In this document: positions 26,201-33,454 of the stretch, piece after piece
How positions within the stretch are numbered: the first letter of the stretch is position 1
Layout of the letters: each line of letters opens with the position of its first letter
Source of the DNA: Cohnella sp. GbtcB17
GTDB taxonomy: Bacteria; Bacillota; Bacilli; Paenibacillales; Paenibacillaceae
Assembly (NCBI RefSeq): GCF_019091135.1
Contig: NZ_JAGXJW010000018.1
Coordinates: 1-64,000 of the forward strand
Length of the DNA: 64,000 bases
Reading direction: 5' to 3'
Program-made: the position numbers and the translations under genes
Notes under the pieces: model-generated
Told to the model about the DNA's origin: nothing
The model's input: the letters and a program-made list of their open reading frames with translations, nothing else
Database searches by the model: none

Positions 26201-28354
26201 GTGCTGAAGCTCGAGGAGTCGGGCGGCCAGATGACCGATCTGGAGGCGGTGATGGCCGATCTCGGCGCGCTGGCCATCGGATATGAAGCGGACGAGGGGC
26301 CGACCGGCACGACAAAGAACGTCGCGCTGCCGACCGCGAGCGCCAACGGGACAACGATCGTCTGGTCGTCCGACAAGCCGCAGATCATCGACGCGGCGAC
26401 TGGCAAGGTGACTCGGCCGTCGTTCGAAGCGGGCGACGCGGCCGTGACGCTGACGGCGACCGTCTCCAAGGGCGTCGCCAGTCAAACGAGAATGTTCCTC
26501 GTCAACGTGCCCAAGCTCGCGGAGTCGGGCGGAGAACATGGCGGCGGGATAACCGATCTGGAGGCGGTGACGGCCGATCTCGGCGCGCTTGCCATCGGTT
26601 ACGCAGCGGATGAGGGGCCGACCGGCACGACAAAGAACATCGTGCTGCCGACCGCAAGCGCCAACGGGACGACGATCGTCTGGTCGTCCGACAAGCCGCA
26701 GATCATCGACGCAGCGACTGGCAAGGTGACTCGGCCGGCGTTCGAAGCGGGCGACGCCGCCGTGACGCTGACGGCGACCGTCACCAAGGGCGCCGCCAAG
26801 CAAACGAGGACGTTCCCCGTCAACGTGTTAAAGCTTGCCCAGTCGGACGAAGGAAACGGCGGCGGAATAACCGACCTGGAGGCGGTGACGGCCGACATCG
26901 GCGCGCTCGCCATCGGTTACGCAGCGGACGAGGGGCCGACAGGCACGACAAAGAACGTCGTGCTGCCGACCGCAAGCGCCAACGGGACGACGATCGTCTG
27001 GTCGTCCGACAAGCCGCAATTCATCGACGCGGCGACGGGGAAGGTGACCCGGCCGACTTTCGAAGCGGGCGACGCCGCCGTAACGCTGACGGCGACCGTC
27101 ACCAAGGGCGTCGTCAAGCAAACGAAGACGTTCCATGTCAACGTGTTGAAGCTCGCCAAGTCGGGCGGCAACGACGGGGGCAACAATGGCGGTAACAACG
27201 GAGGCAACGATGGCGGCAACAACGGCGGCAACAATGGCGGTAATAATGGCGGCAATAATGGTGGGAATAATGGCGGCAACAACGGTGGAAACAACGGCAG
27301 CGAAAATGGCGGCAACCCTGGTGGCGATAACGGCGGCAACGACGACGGCGCGGGCCAACCGACCCAGCCGAACCCGCCGACGGGACCAGCCGGCTGGCGC
27401 ATCGATCCGGCCGCGGGAGGGACGATCTCCGGAGCAGGCGCTTCGATTCGTTTCCCGGCCGGCGTCTTCCCCGAAGCGTTCAGCGCCTATATCGCGACGC
27501 TAGACGATAATGCCGGCGGCAAGCTGCCCGATGCGCCGCGGCGCGTAAGCCGCGTTTACGACATCGCGAAGTCGATAACGGGCATCTTCCTGAAGCCGGT
27601 CACAATCACGCTGCCGTTCGGCAGCGCCAGACTGGATTCCAGGACAGACAAGGTGGCCGTCTATTGGCTGAACGAGGTGACGGGCGAGTGGGTGCCGCTC
27701 AACAACGCCTCGATTGACTGGAATCGCGGCACGGTCAGCGGCGATACGAATCATTTTACCAAGTTCGCCGTCCTGACGGCTCCCGGAGCGCTCCCATCCG
27801 GTCAACCGCTGCCCGCGCTCGCCGACATCTCGGGTCATTGGGCGGAAGCGAGCATTCTGACGATGGTCGGCCAGGGCTACGTCAAAGGCTACCCGGATGG
27901 CACGTTCCGTCCGAACGCCAAAGTGACGCGGGCGGAGTTCGTGCAGCTGATCGTTCGCGCCTTCGGCATCGCCGGAGCGGACGCGAAGGCCGGCGCCTTC
28001 GGCGACACGGCGAATCACTGGGCGCGCGAAGCGATTGCCGCGGCTCATGGCGCCGGCATTGCCGACGGCTATGAAGACGGCAGGTTCCGGCCGGACGCTC
28101 CGATTACGCGCGAGCAGATGGCCGTCATGACGGCGCGGGCGCTGAAGCTTCAACCGATAGCGAGCGGCGGCAAGGAAGCTGCCTTCACCGATCGGGCGAA
28201 CATCGCCGACTGGGCGCTGCCGTCGGTTGCGGCCGCCGCGGACAAGGGCTTGTTTGTCGGCTACCAGGACGGCGCGTTCCATCCACATGCGAATGCGACG
28301 AGAGCCGAGACCGTCGAAGCGCTGAGACGCGCGATCGCTTTGCGCACACCATAA
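20231..28354 (+). CDS. Giant SLH-anchored surface protein with FN3-like, Ig-like and Asn/Gly regions
   Basis: 2707 aa. Signal peptide 1-33 (WIKTAAAAIAVAMAVSG, cleaved near ALAAG). Residues about 30-1300 are long beta-rich regions of unknown type. Three fibronectin III-like domains lie at about 1328-1620 (VPTAPGNVTAKAIG marks the first). Four Ig-like repeats of about 102-106 aa start near 1900, 2002, 2108 and 2214 (each begins TDLEAVTADLG or similar and holds VTRPTFEAGDAAVTLTATV), resembling the bacterial aBig_2 type. Then an Asn/Gly spacer (about 2311-2372), a ZU5-like domain, and three SLH motifs (from about 2530: ISGHWAEASI, YPDGTFRPNAKVTRAE). SLH motifs bind pyruvylated wall polymer, so it coats the cell. 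ATG 20231 follows AAGGGAGAG, 22 bp after the upstream gene. Confidence 0.88.
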   Translation: MRMRWIKTAAAAIAVAMAVSGLAPGWALAAGRPQLSDDVLRISVNEANGRIGVGTTGGDPVRSGDEDQPLVYNPELPETSFTSFRIDGEEAIYGHDYGPQSAPYGYFVQAPSVEGDRIVSVWRYRGVDIRQTVELVPQTDKTLPAGNAKLSYRVDNKSGKSVKLGTRILLDVKAGDNDGPLLMAPGELTPVIGEREFGPAEVPLYWQAMDDIGDPQVVAYGTLYGFGEKKPTRVIFGHWNGLSATKWKYDWSEWTDYTADGGLYGTADSAVAVYWDEAALADGASASFSTLVGMGEMKQRQALLDNMAVTVSAPQKVTSEAGGQASFELSAELANNLAKSVAQKDVRVEIVYPGSAQLKGGSERIAYIPAVAKGERLSFRWRFVATGADAVNVYAFKVRVTVGDPDAPGVKSREETAHIVVLNDFRQPPDIQFTAVAPNRMYEKETFRKVVIYGSSLNFLKDAPDRWHVYIQAANGARTNIEPKYVTVDSDSQLSVMLPQLPLGSYGIGVEHDLSKGMYRPDAIRITDDISVMKRGYGTLLITKKDTLKTRTDIGGQYTQRTNKIYYAKGGALPSVPAGEEEVLRIQGNIQDMGDGTYSVVPQPSQAVSLGNVLKLTVSEFDADMPGEIVVKPVTYEYEDNGLVYDRATQAVVSGNDRSRIYLKQLTNIPNSPLIWKKAFTFNVNDMKIKNPNVFGFSDDAQAIVGPYVLGIKQVKVVYDPDAKKYAAEFKGSLDILSIMKTLYRYFGASDNVALSKLLYAEVAVDQFRVYEDGQIKFALEAGVGLPQMKIGPFVTMDSLKPGQTGGVEGRLRIDSIQNLYSIYAKLSLPNLESVPTGSGGSFNRSSRIQGKFGIFTVPTPEGGTIVFPDEFMAEYADNVGFINIPNIPLTINQLGGEIKGLHTIRDSIAKGIYPDFGGSFWFGVTDTVSPVLLGKRALSASNVKLSIGAREASLSGTANLYFFPVADMTGKIMFYPVSGALIGGRITLLDVIVGQASVELSYNNESSQFYFGGYVRGSVLLPPYSPIFPGLKLADASAALNTNFVQAYAKALNTIPVGVRYTWSTQQLQFFNPDQKGFSAVSALSALSASGEADPKRLTIGTNLKQLQVKPAAGAVRALAAKTLTTFESAGGEALLVQAKYAKDRDIVLKLTDPDGEEVQLVEEGDEANVYRSEYTDPDTGEVQSYIAVTVPAERSKAGTWTLTSSVPAEVEAFDAAPTPEIETIAAAQDGGETAVDLKLTRTPADGRTKVDLYLQSLNAAKPLLTRLVSDGTLADDEATLRPKLPESIPSGSYKIVAVLKQYDGSGALLQNSFRDSAPFAVTNPKVPTAPGNVTAKAIGRGAAKVEWDASAGDHLAGYYIFTVDGQGKSADGSNWTFVPYEEGKERYAAEIRGWAPETYRIVVQAVSEVPGGTAKDPYDGYPTADWATVDDPLKLGQYAAAWSPIEGISEYVVRLKDADGTTYTIPYYGEPGASDEENDGVYRTTLYGLPAGQSFDVAVYGIAEQDLKAKAVQAVDAGGGKKRISWDKVDEDGVRSYTIYGKPADDESPVVLFEHPVPSSGQPERYADIEVDGFAEGVAYDVSVIANVAEARPDQYYGEWSSPVELKLPVPDPPKFDVQVQPVDPASGVVRMDRDADGLPYFRSSTGDVTLGFASDGAVRTEVRVNPSMYDPTAEPDVYTGAAWTTNIVLKEGTNEIEIAAYDEDGDADEKTYRVVVKESGPMLAVDEPAFPDGQVELKGRTDIGAAVTVNGYPAEVDDEGRFAYRLPLPDEQAFDVKITASDAFGLDNTYVERIVNPAIGRIEKVVIGMQREMRSGDSQPLSLYAYDGAGKAVRLPGDSVEWSVLSGEQYAEIAGGDLKGLRQGQAVVAASYRVNEQYAWTDYGVFDIDQRSIVAMTDLEAVTADLGGLSIGYAEGEGPAGATKNLVLTTAGANGTDVDWSSDAPLIIDAASGKVTRPTFEAGDAAVTLTATVSKGIVKQMRTFLVNVLKLEESGGQMTDLEAVMADLGALAIGYEADEGPTGTTKNVALPTASANGTTIVWSSDKPQIIDAATGKVTRPSFEAGDAAVTLTATVSKGVASQTRMFLVNVPKLAESGGEHGGGITDLEAVTADLGALAIGYAADEGPTGTTKNIVLPTASANGTTIVWSSDKPQIIDAATGKVTRPAFEAGDAAVTLTATVTKGAAKQTRTFPVNVLKLAQSDEGNGGGITDLEAVTADIGALAIGYAADEGPTGTTKNVVLPTASANGTTIVWSSDKPQFIDAATGKVTRPTFEAGDAAVTLTATVTKGVVKQTKTFHVNVLKLAKSGGNDGGNNGGNNGGNDGGNNGGNNGGNNGGNNGGNNGGNNGGNNGSENGGNPGGDNGGNDDGAGQPTQPNPPTGPAGWRIDPAAGGTISGAGASIRFPAGVFPEAFSAYIATLDDNAGGKLPDAPRRVSRVYDIAKSITGIFLKPVTITLPFGSARLDSRTDKVAVYWLNEVTGEWVPLNNASIDWNRGTVSGDTNHFTKFAVLTAPGALPSGQPLPALADISGHWAEASILTMVGQGYVKGYPDGTFRPNAKVTRAEFVQLIVRAFGIAGADAKAGAFGDTANHWAREAIAAAHGAGIADGYEDGRFRPDAPITREQMAVMTARALKLQPIASGGKEAAFTDRANIADWALPSVAAAADKGLFVGYQDGAFHPHANATRAETVEALRRAIALRTP
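25928..27162 (+). repeat. Four tandem Ig-domain coding repeats, 306-318 bp each
   Basis: Units start at 25928, 26234, 26552 and 26870. Units two to four are nearly the same at DNA level, while unit one is more diverged, pointing to recent duplication in the 3' direction. Confidence 0.85.
27163..27345 (+). repeat. GGC-AAC-AAT microsatellite coding for an Asn/Gly spacer
   Basis: About 60 codons of NNGG-type repeats (GGCGGCAACAACGGTGGAAA is one stretch). A hydrophilic flexible spacer between the Ig repeats and the wall-anchoring part. Triplet-based, so its length can change without breaking the frame. Confidence 0.85.
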
Positions 28355-28370
28355 CGATTTAACCATTTGA

Positions 28371-28400
28371 ACGGGTCCCTCGCTGTAAAGCGGGGAGGCC
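28371..28400 (+). terminator. Rho-independent terminator after the SLH protein gene
   Basis: ACGGG..CCC..CGC pairs with GCG..GGG..CCCGT, then TTTTCTCGTTT. Begins 17 bp after the stop. Confidence 0.75.
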
Positions 28401-28519
28401 CGTTTTCTCGTTTCCAACCGGAATTAAGCGGAAGGGCCGATTTACGCCAATTACTTTTTATGATTATATTGGAACAAGGTTACATTTTCGGCGCCATTTA
28501 TAAAAGGAGGCTGCTTCGA

Positions 28520-28732
28520 ATGTTCATGTTCACGTTGCTCCCCATCTTATTTATCGTTATGGGAGCTGTCGGTTTGTTTTTTCCAAAGGTGTCCTGGTAT
28601 TTAGGGGCCGGTTGGCAATTCAAAAATGCGGAACCGAGTACAGCCGCTCTCGTTTCCGCTCGAATAAGCGGATTGCTTGCGATTATTGCAGGCGTTTTCT
28701 TGCTTACTTCGGGCATTTTACCGAATGGGTAA
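28520..28732 (+). CDS. Small two-segment membrane protein, DUF6199-like
   Basis: 70 aa with two hydrophobic segments (FTLLPILFIVMGAVGLFF, about 4-21, and GLLAIIAGVFLLTSGIL, about 50-66). The middle WYLGAGWQFKNAEPSTAAL matches the W-x-x-x-x-GW-x-F-K-x-AEPS pattern I associate with DUF6199 family proteins, whose role is unknown. ATG 28520 is chosen over earlier in-frame ATGs because of AAAGGAGG nine bases upstream. The next gene starts 35 bp later and may be cotranscribed. Confidence 0.75.
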   Translation: MFMFTLLPILFIVMGAVGLFFPKVSWYLGAGWQFKNAEPSTAALVSARISGLLAIIAGVFLLTSGILPNG

Positions 28733-28767
28733 CGAGCATATCGCAGCGTTGCAGGAGGAGGAGCGGC

Positions 28768-29220
28768 ATGCGATTTAAAAAAGAGATGTACGTCCTCGCG
28801 ATGCTTTTTCTTACGCTTGCGCTATTTGGCAGGTCCGCTTACGCGAGCTGGGCCTATTCTTTCGTTGTCTACCACGGAAATATATATGTCGTTACGGATG
28901 AACGAATCAAGCCGAGCCAAGTTGGCGAGAAAATCGGCAAAGTCACCAAGTATTCGGATCATGAAGGCACCTACTCGGGCCATTTTTCGAATCGATATCC
29001 TAAGGGAACGAAGTATTACCGGATCAATGGCGTTCAAATTCGCGACGCCATCGCGGTTCGAGAGGCTGGGGACGTATACGTAAAAGCGACCTATGGCGGC
29101 GAATATGCAGGCGGCAAAAATAGGGTGGCATACGGATGGCTTATTGCGATATTCGGACTATTCGTATTGGCGCTAGTCGATTATTACAGGAGGAAGAATT
29201 CGGTTAAATCGATTAAATGA
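28768..29220 (+). CDS. Exported hypothetical protein with C-terminal membrane anchor
   Basis: 150 aa: basic start (MRFKKEM) and hydrophobic stretch YVLAMLFLTLALFG cleaved near AYAS, a beta-rich outer part (FVVYHGNIYVVTDERIKPSQ, GTYSGHFSNRYPKGTKYYRI, REAGDVYVKATYGGEYAG), then a membrane segment (GWLIAIFGLFVLALVDYY) and a basic tail. So it is type I in topology, facing outward. No family is recognised. ATG 28768 follows GGAGGAGGAG. Pairs with the small membrane protein just upstream. Confidence 0.7.
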   Translation: MRFKKEMYVLAMLFLTLALFGRSAYASWAYSFVVYHGNIYVVTDERIKPSQVGEKIGKVTKYSDHEGTYSGHFSNRYPKGTKYYRINGVQIRDAIAVREAGDVYVKATYGGEYAGGKNRVAYGWLIAIFGLFVLALVDYYRRKNSVKSIK

Positions 29221-29256
29221 CGCAACGGCAACCGGTTCCTAAAGAATAGTTGACGC

Positions 29257-29287
29257 TTGACTTGGAGCATACTCCAACGAATATGCT
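29257..29287 (+). promoter_or_regulatory. MerR-type promoter with 19-bp spacer and dyad
   Basis: TTGACT (29257-29262) and TATGCT (29282-29287) are spaced by 19 bp. The spacer contains the perfect dyad TTGGAGCATACTCCAA. A long spacer with a centred dyad is the hallmark of promoters activated by MerR proteins through DNA twisting. It lies 48 bp before the MerR gene. Confidence 0.85.
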
Positions 29288-29335
29288 AGTGCTGATCATG
29301 ATCGCTCTTGAACAAAGAAAGGACACAAACAATCG

Positions 29336-29713
29336 ATGTCGCGACAATATACGATTGCCGAAGTGGCGCAGGACACCGGGCTTGCTCCGGACACGCTGCG
29401 TTTTTATGAGAAAAAAGGATTGCTGAAATCGCCGGAAAGAGGCCCCGGCGGCGTACGCCGCTATTCGGAAGCGGATCTTGGCCGGATCCGATTCCTGGTT
29501 TATTTGCGCAATACTTCGATGCCTTTGAAGGACATCCTGGCCTATGTAGAGGCATACGACCGTAACGACGAAACGGCTTGCTTTGACCTCCTGGATCAGC
29601 ATCGCGAACGAGTGGAAGAGCAGGCAAGACAATTATCGGAGACGCTTGAAGTCATTAAGTACAAACTCAAGCATTTCCAAGACATCAAGGATGGAAAGAC
29701 GAAAGGACGATAA
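29336..29713 (+). CDS. MerR family transcriptional regulator
   Basis: 125 aa. The N-terminal winged helix is typical: YTIAEVAQDTGLAPDTLRFY, EKKGLL, then GVRRYSEADLGRIRFLVYLR (about residues 40-60). A C-terminal dimerisation helix follows (about 80-118) with no metal-binding Cys cluster; a single Cys (TACFDLL, about 82) could act as a thiol sensor as in the AdhR/NmlR branch, whose members control dehydrogenase genes through CTTGGAG..CTCCAAG sites like the one upstream. The next gene is an SDR 3 bp later, so the operon probably senses and removes an aldehyde or ketone. Weak RBS. Confidence 0.92.
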   Translation: MSRQYTIAEVAQDTGLAPDTLRFYEKKGLLKSPERGPGGVRRYSEADLGRIRFLVYLRNTSMPLKDILAYVEAYDRNDETACFDLLDQHRERVEEQARQLSETLEVIKYKLKHFQDIKDGKTKGR

Positions 29714-29716
29714 TCA

Positions 29717-30721
29717 ATGACCACCGTATTCACGCCCCAAGCTCCGCTATCGACAGGCTACGGTCCCCGCACGACGGCGGCCGAGGTCCTCGCCCATACA
29801 GACTTGACGGGGAAAATTGCTATCGTTACCGGCGGGCATTCGGGTCTCGGTTTGGAAACGTCCAGGCAGCTTGCAGAGGCCGGCGCCAAAGTGATTCTGC
29901 CGGCAAGATCGCTGCAAAAGGCTGCGGAGGCGGCCGCCAGCATACCGGGTGCGGAAGCTGCGGAGCTGGATCTAGCCGATCCGGCGTCTATCGATGCGTT
30001 CGCGCGACAGTTCCTGGATTCGGCTCGTCCGCTCCATATGCTTGTGCACAGCGCAGGCATCATGGCCATTCCGCTGGAACGGGACAAGTTGGGACACGAG
30101 CTGCAGTTCTCGACGAATTTCCTTGGCCCATTCCGGCTGACGGCCAGACTTTGGCCGGCGCTTAAGGCGGCCGGAGAGGCCAGAGTCGTCATCGTCTCTT
30201 CTCGCGGCCATCGGCTGGGCGATATTCGCTGGGACGATATCGACTATCGCAAGGGCGAATACGAGAAGTGGGCGGCATACGGACAATCCAAGACGGCGGC
30301 CTCGTTGTTTGCGGTGGAGCTTGACTTGCGCGGACGCGGGCGCGGCATACGAGCTTTCGCCGTTCATCCGGGATCGATCGTCACGAATTTGTCCCAGTAT
30401 CTGACCGATGACGAGATGAGGGGAATGGGGGCGCTGGACGAGCGCGGACGAAGAACGTTCACCGCATACAATGACGAGCGGAAGACCGTTCCGGAAGGGG
30501 CGGCCACGATCGTCTGGTGCGCTGCGAGCGAGATGCTGCGCGGCAAAGGAGGCGTATACTGCGAAAACGTCGATATCGCCAAGTTGGTCGTCGCCGGCGA
30601 GTCGAACACGAACGACGCTCCTCGTTTCGGCGTCGAGGCGTACGCCGTGGATCAGGAGGCGGCCAAGCGGCTTTGGAGCGTTGCCGAGTCGATGACGGGG
30701 CTGGCATTCACGGCCGATTGA
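29717..30721 (+). CDS. SDR family oxidoreductase (retinol dehydrogenase-like)
   Basis: 334 aa. Rossmann motif GGHSGLGLET (about residues 35-44), HSAGIM (about 111-116), catalytic Ser in VVIVSSRGHRLG and Tyr-x-x-x-Lys in YGQSKTAASLFAVEL (about 188-202), and the end of the pocket VHPGSIVTNLS. The extra N terminus of about 25 residues and the length match the RDH/WWOX-like branch of SDRs, often annotated as oxidoreductase. NADP preference is suggested by ARSLQKA after strand 2. It is coupled to the MerR gene in one operon under the 19-bp-spacer promoter. Confidence 0.92.
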   Translation: MTTVFTPQAPLSTGYGPRTTAAEVLAHTDLTGKIAIVTGGHSGLGLETSRQLAEAGAKVILPARSLQKAAEAAASIPGAEAAELDLADPASIDAFARQFLDSARPLHMLVHSAGIMAIPLERDKLGHELQFSTNFLGPFRLTARLWPALKAAGEARVVIVSSRGHRLGDIRWDDIDYRKGEYEKWAAYGQSKTAASLFAVELDLRGRGRGIRAFAVHPGSIVTNLSQYLTDDEMRGMGALDERGRRTFTAYNDERKTVPEGAATIVWCAASEMLRGKGGVYCENVDIAKLVVAGESNTNDAPRFGVEAYAVDQEAAKRLWSVAESMTGLAFTAD

Positions 30722-30847
30722 AACGAACGTTTGCTGCATAAGTAAAATATTCGATCTCGCATAGCCCGTGCTGCGCACTTTCAGCAATCTATGAGAAATC
30801 GGGCCTCCGCCTGGATGATACAATATAAACATAAAGGAGGCTGCATA

Positions 30848-31399
30848 ATGGGACGTATCATTCTGATGATGAATGTGACGCTGGACGGCTGCTGCGATCA
30901 TACGCAGGTGGTGGCCGACGAGGAGCTTCACCGGTATACAGAGGAACTGATGGATCGGACCGACGGCGGGCTTTACGGACGCGAGGTTTACGAGCTGATG
31001 GAGCGGTCTTGGCCGGCCATTGCCCGCAGCGGCGAAGGCCCCGCATACATGGTTGACTTCGCGCGCAAGCTCGACGAGACGCCCAAATACGTTTTCTCCC
31101 GTACGTTGGATCGCTTGTCCTGGCAGAATTCTTTTTTGCTGAAGGGGCCTGTCTCCGAGGAAGTGCCGAAGCTGACGGCAGCAGGGAAGAGCCTGCTTGT
31201 GAACGGCGGTCCCGGCCTCGGTTCCACACTGGCGGAGCTGGGGCTGGTGGACGAGTATCACTTTCTGGTGCAGCCGATCGTTGCCGGGCGAGGTCCCCGC
31301 TTATTGGGGGGCATCCATGAGCGACTCAATCTGAAGCTGATCGAGACCAGGCCCTTCCGCTCCGGCGTCATGGCGCTCCGTTACGAGCCGGTTCGTTAA
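30848..31399 (+). CDS. Dihydrofolate reductase family protein (RibD C-terminal-like)
   Basis: 183 aa. The N terminus GRIILMMNVTLDGCCDHTQV and the phrases GLYGREVYELMERSWP (about 43-58), LVNGGPGLGSTLAELGLVDE (about 117-136) and LVQPIVAGRGPRLL (about 139-152) are typical of the DHFR-like RibD_C family, probable NADPH-dependent reductases of unknown substrate. ATG 30848 follows AAAGGAGG; the frame is open further upstream but that part is non-conserved. TACAAT at about 30821 may be its -10 box. It starts 126 bp after the SDR gene. Confidence 0.88.
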   Translation: MGRIILMMNVTLDGCCDHTQVVADEELHRYTEELMDRTDGGLYGREVYELMERSWPAIARSGEGPAYMVDFARKLDETPKYVFSRTLDRLSWQNSFLLKGPVSEEVPKLTAAGKSLLVNGGPGLGSTLAELGLVDEYHFLVQPIVAGRGPRLLGGIHERLNLKLIETRPFRSGVMALRYEPVR

Positions 31400-31447
31400 C
31401 CGGTTGGCGAATGTCCGGACGCTTTCATGAAGAAAGGAGGAGCATAG

Positions 31448-32056
31448 ATGACACCACCGAGTGAACGAATGGAATGGCAAGCAGGCGCGTGGCTTAATCC
31501 TCCTCAAAGCTTCCGGGAGGAAGGCGGATTTTTGAAGGTGTCGCCCGAGAAGGGGAGGGACTTTTGGAAAAAGACTTTGTATGGATTCGAATATGAAGAC
31601 GGGCCGGCCTTGCTTGCTGATTGGGATTCCGGGACGGCGATCGAAGTGAGTTTTGGACTCCATTCCTTTACGGAGCTGTACGATCAGGCAGGCGTGCTGT
31701 TATACCACGGTCCCGGGCAATGGATTAAAGCAGGCATTGAAATCAACGACGGCATACCTCAGCTAGCAACGGTGGTCACGGACGGTTATTCGGACTGGTC
31801 GCTTGCAGCCGTGCCTGAATGGGCAGGCGAAGAAGTTACCGTACGCGCGTCAATCCTCAAGGATGCCGTCATTATCCGGGCGCGCAGCAGCAAGCATGCT
31901 TGGCGGACCATTCGCGTCGCAAGATTTCCACATCCGACAGGCAACCGGGCAGGCCCTTTTGCATGTTCGCCGACCCGGGAGGGTTTTGAAGTTACTTTTA
32001 CGAGATGGGCACTGGCTGCGCCCGATCATGATCTCCATGTCGATCCTCCGGTTTAA
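31448..32056 (+). CDS. DUF1349 domain-containing protein
   Basis: 202 aa, no signal peptide. The concanavalin-like jelly-roll signature is visible: FWKKTLYGFEYEDGPAL, then TAIEVSFGLHSFTELYDQAG, VLLYHGPGQWIKAGIEIND, and SDWSLAAVPEW (about 115-125). DUF1349 proteins are named as possible regulators of enolase or carbohydrate-binding proteins, without firm proof. ATG 31448 follows AAAGGAGG. It lies 48 bp after the DHFR-like gene and could share its transcript. Confidence 0.85.
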   Translation: MTPPSERMEWQAGAWLNPPQSFREEGGFLKVSPEKGRDFWKKTLYGFEYEDGPALLADWDSGTAIEVSFGLHSFTELYDQAGVLLYHGPGQWIKAGIEINDGIPQLATVVTDGYSDWSLAAVPEWAGEEVTVRASILKDAVIIRARSSKHAWRTIRVARFPHPTGNRAGPFACSPTREGFEVTFTRWALAAPDHDLHVDPPV

Positions 32057-32206
32057 GGATGACACTGGAGATGTCTGCTCGGCGATCGTGACGCTGCCGA
32101 ATAGCAAAGCTTTGAGGAGTAGGACGCCGTCATGGCGACTGCTCCCTTTTATTTTGCTCCATAAATCCGTAGACTGGATTTATAGCTGAATCGCGAGGTG
32201 AATCGA

Positions 32207-32866
32207 TTGAATTTAGAAGCGTACAAAAATCGGGCTTCCGAGCAAGAAGATTGGGCTCCCGGCTGGGAAGCCATCGACGAAGCGTTCGACAAGCTTTATC
32301 GCGGGCAGACGCCGGCGCATTACGGAACCGAGATCCAGAAGCGCGCCATGTTCGGCGGCGACGATTATCTCGACGGATACAGCATCTATCATTCTCCACA
32401 CGGCTACAAGCATATCGTGACTTACGGGATGACCGAGCTTTACGTGGAAGAGCAGGCTTATGGCGGCGAATGGAGCCGCTGGGGCTATGAGATGACGTTC
32501 AAATTAAAAGAGCAATCGGCGGAAAGCTGTCTGTGGTCGCTTCAGATGCTCGCGAATCTTGCCAGATACACGTATACGAAAGAGAGAATATTCGAGCCCT
32601 TTCAATATATTGCAGGCAACGGGACGTCGCTGCACATCGGCGCGGAATCGGCGATTACCGCCTTGCTCATCGTCAGCGATACGGAAGTGGAAGGCATTGA
32701 TACGGTCCATGGCAAAGTCGACTTCATTCAATTGGTCGGCATCACGCAACGCGAGTTTGAACGATTGAAAGCGGACGCTACGCTAGCTCCGCGCCTGGTC
32801 GAGCTCATGAGGAAGGACAATCCGTTTTTAGTCACGGATATGAATCGGACGCGGTCCTATTTATAG
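32207..32866 (+). CDS. Suppressor-of-fused (SUFU) domain protein
   Basis: 219 aa. Best signatures are GWEAIDEAFDKLYRGQTPAH near residue 20, DGYSIYHSPHGYKHIVTYGM (about 60-80), and WSRWGYEMTFKL (about 95-106), all typical of bacterial SUFU proteins. In bacteria such domains are often immunity or stress-linked proteins with no known enzyme activity; no toxin gene is adjacent. TTG 32207 is favoured because GAGGT lies seven bases before it; a GTG at 32198 is possible. A terminator follows 14 bp later. Confidence 0.88.
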   Translation: MNLEAYKNRASEQEDWAPGWEAIDEAFDKLYRGQTPAHYGTEIQKRAMFGGDDYLDGYSIYHSPHGYKHIVTYGMTELYVEEQAYGGEWSRWGYEMTFKLKEQSAESCLWSLQMLANLARYTYTKERIFEPFQYIAGNGTSLHIGAESAITALLIVSDTEVEGIDTVHGKVDFIQLVGITQREFERLKADATLAPRLVELMRKDNPFLVTDMNRTRSYL

Positions 32867-32880
32867 GCCGGAGAAAAAGA

Positions 32881-32912
32881 ACGGCAGTCGGCGGTTAGGG
32901 ACTGCCGTTTTC
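32881..32912. terminator. Intrinsic terminator between convergent genes
   Basis: ACGGCAGTC pairs with GACTGCCGT, then TTTCC. Lies between the SUFU gene and the convergent VOC gene. Confidence 0.7.
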
Positions 32913-32919
32913 CGTTCGG

Positions 32920-33324
32920 TTAAGCCCGTTCAGCGAACCGCTTCAGCGCGTCCTCGGTCACCGGGGCGAACAGGTTGACCAGGTTGCCGTCGGGGTCGCG
33001 AAGCAGCGCGGAGCGGTTCCCCCAAGGCATCGTGGTCGGTTCCTGCACCCACTCGCCGACGAGCGGCGCCAGGCGCGCGTACTCGGCATCGACGTCCGGC
33101 ACGCGAAACTCGATGATTACGCTGCGATTATCAGCCGCGCGCGCGGAGCCCGCACCGAACAGAGACACCGTCTGGGAGTGGCCGATCGCCAGCGTGCAGG
33201 AAGGCAGAACAAACTCGGCGAAGACGGGTGCGGGACGCTGCGCCGATACGCCCGTCATCTTTTCATAAAATGCGATCAGTCGCTCTACGTCGTCGGTAAT
33301 GATTCTTACGGATGCAAATTGCAT
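32920..33324 (-). CDS. VOC family (glyoxalase/bleomycin resistance-like) protein
   Basis: 134 aa with two betaalphabetabetabeta units, the usual size. Starts MQFASVRIITDDVERLIAFY, ends with WGNRSALLRDPDGNLVNLFA, a typical VOC closing stretch in which the Asp/Glu near the metal site is not obvious. Members include glyoxalases, dioxygenases and antibiotic-binding proteins, and substrate cannot be set here. Start is preceded by AAGGGACG. Stands alone. Confidence 0.88.
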   Translation of the reverse strand: MQFASVRIITDDVERLIAFYEKMTGVSAQRPAPVFAEFVLPSCTLAIGHSQTVSLFGAGSARAADNRSVIIEFRVPDVDAEYARLAPLVGEWVQEPTTMPWGNRSALLRDPDGNLVNLFAPVTEDALKRFAERA

Positions 33325-33454
33325 AAAAGATCGTCCCTTCAGCCCCGGGTAGGGTTTTTATTTGACGATTCCGATTATAGGGGGACTCTGCTGACAGCGT
33401 TATGTCAGGGGACTAGAATTCGCACGACGACATTCCGAAAAGGATGATTCGACA

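Noticed and set aside
20228-26803. Two minus-strand ORFs of over 1000 codons opposite the SLH protein
   Set aside because: Arg/Leu/Val-rich translations with no known domains, mirror images of the clear plus-strand gene with SLH motifs.
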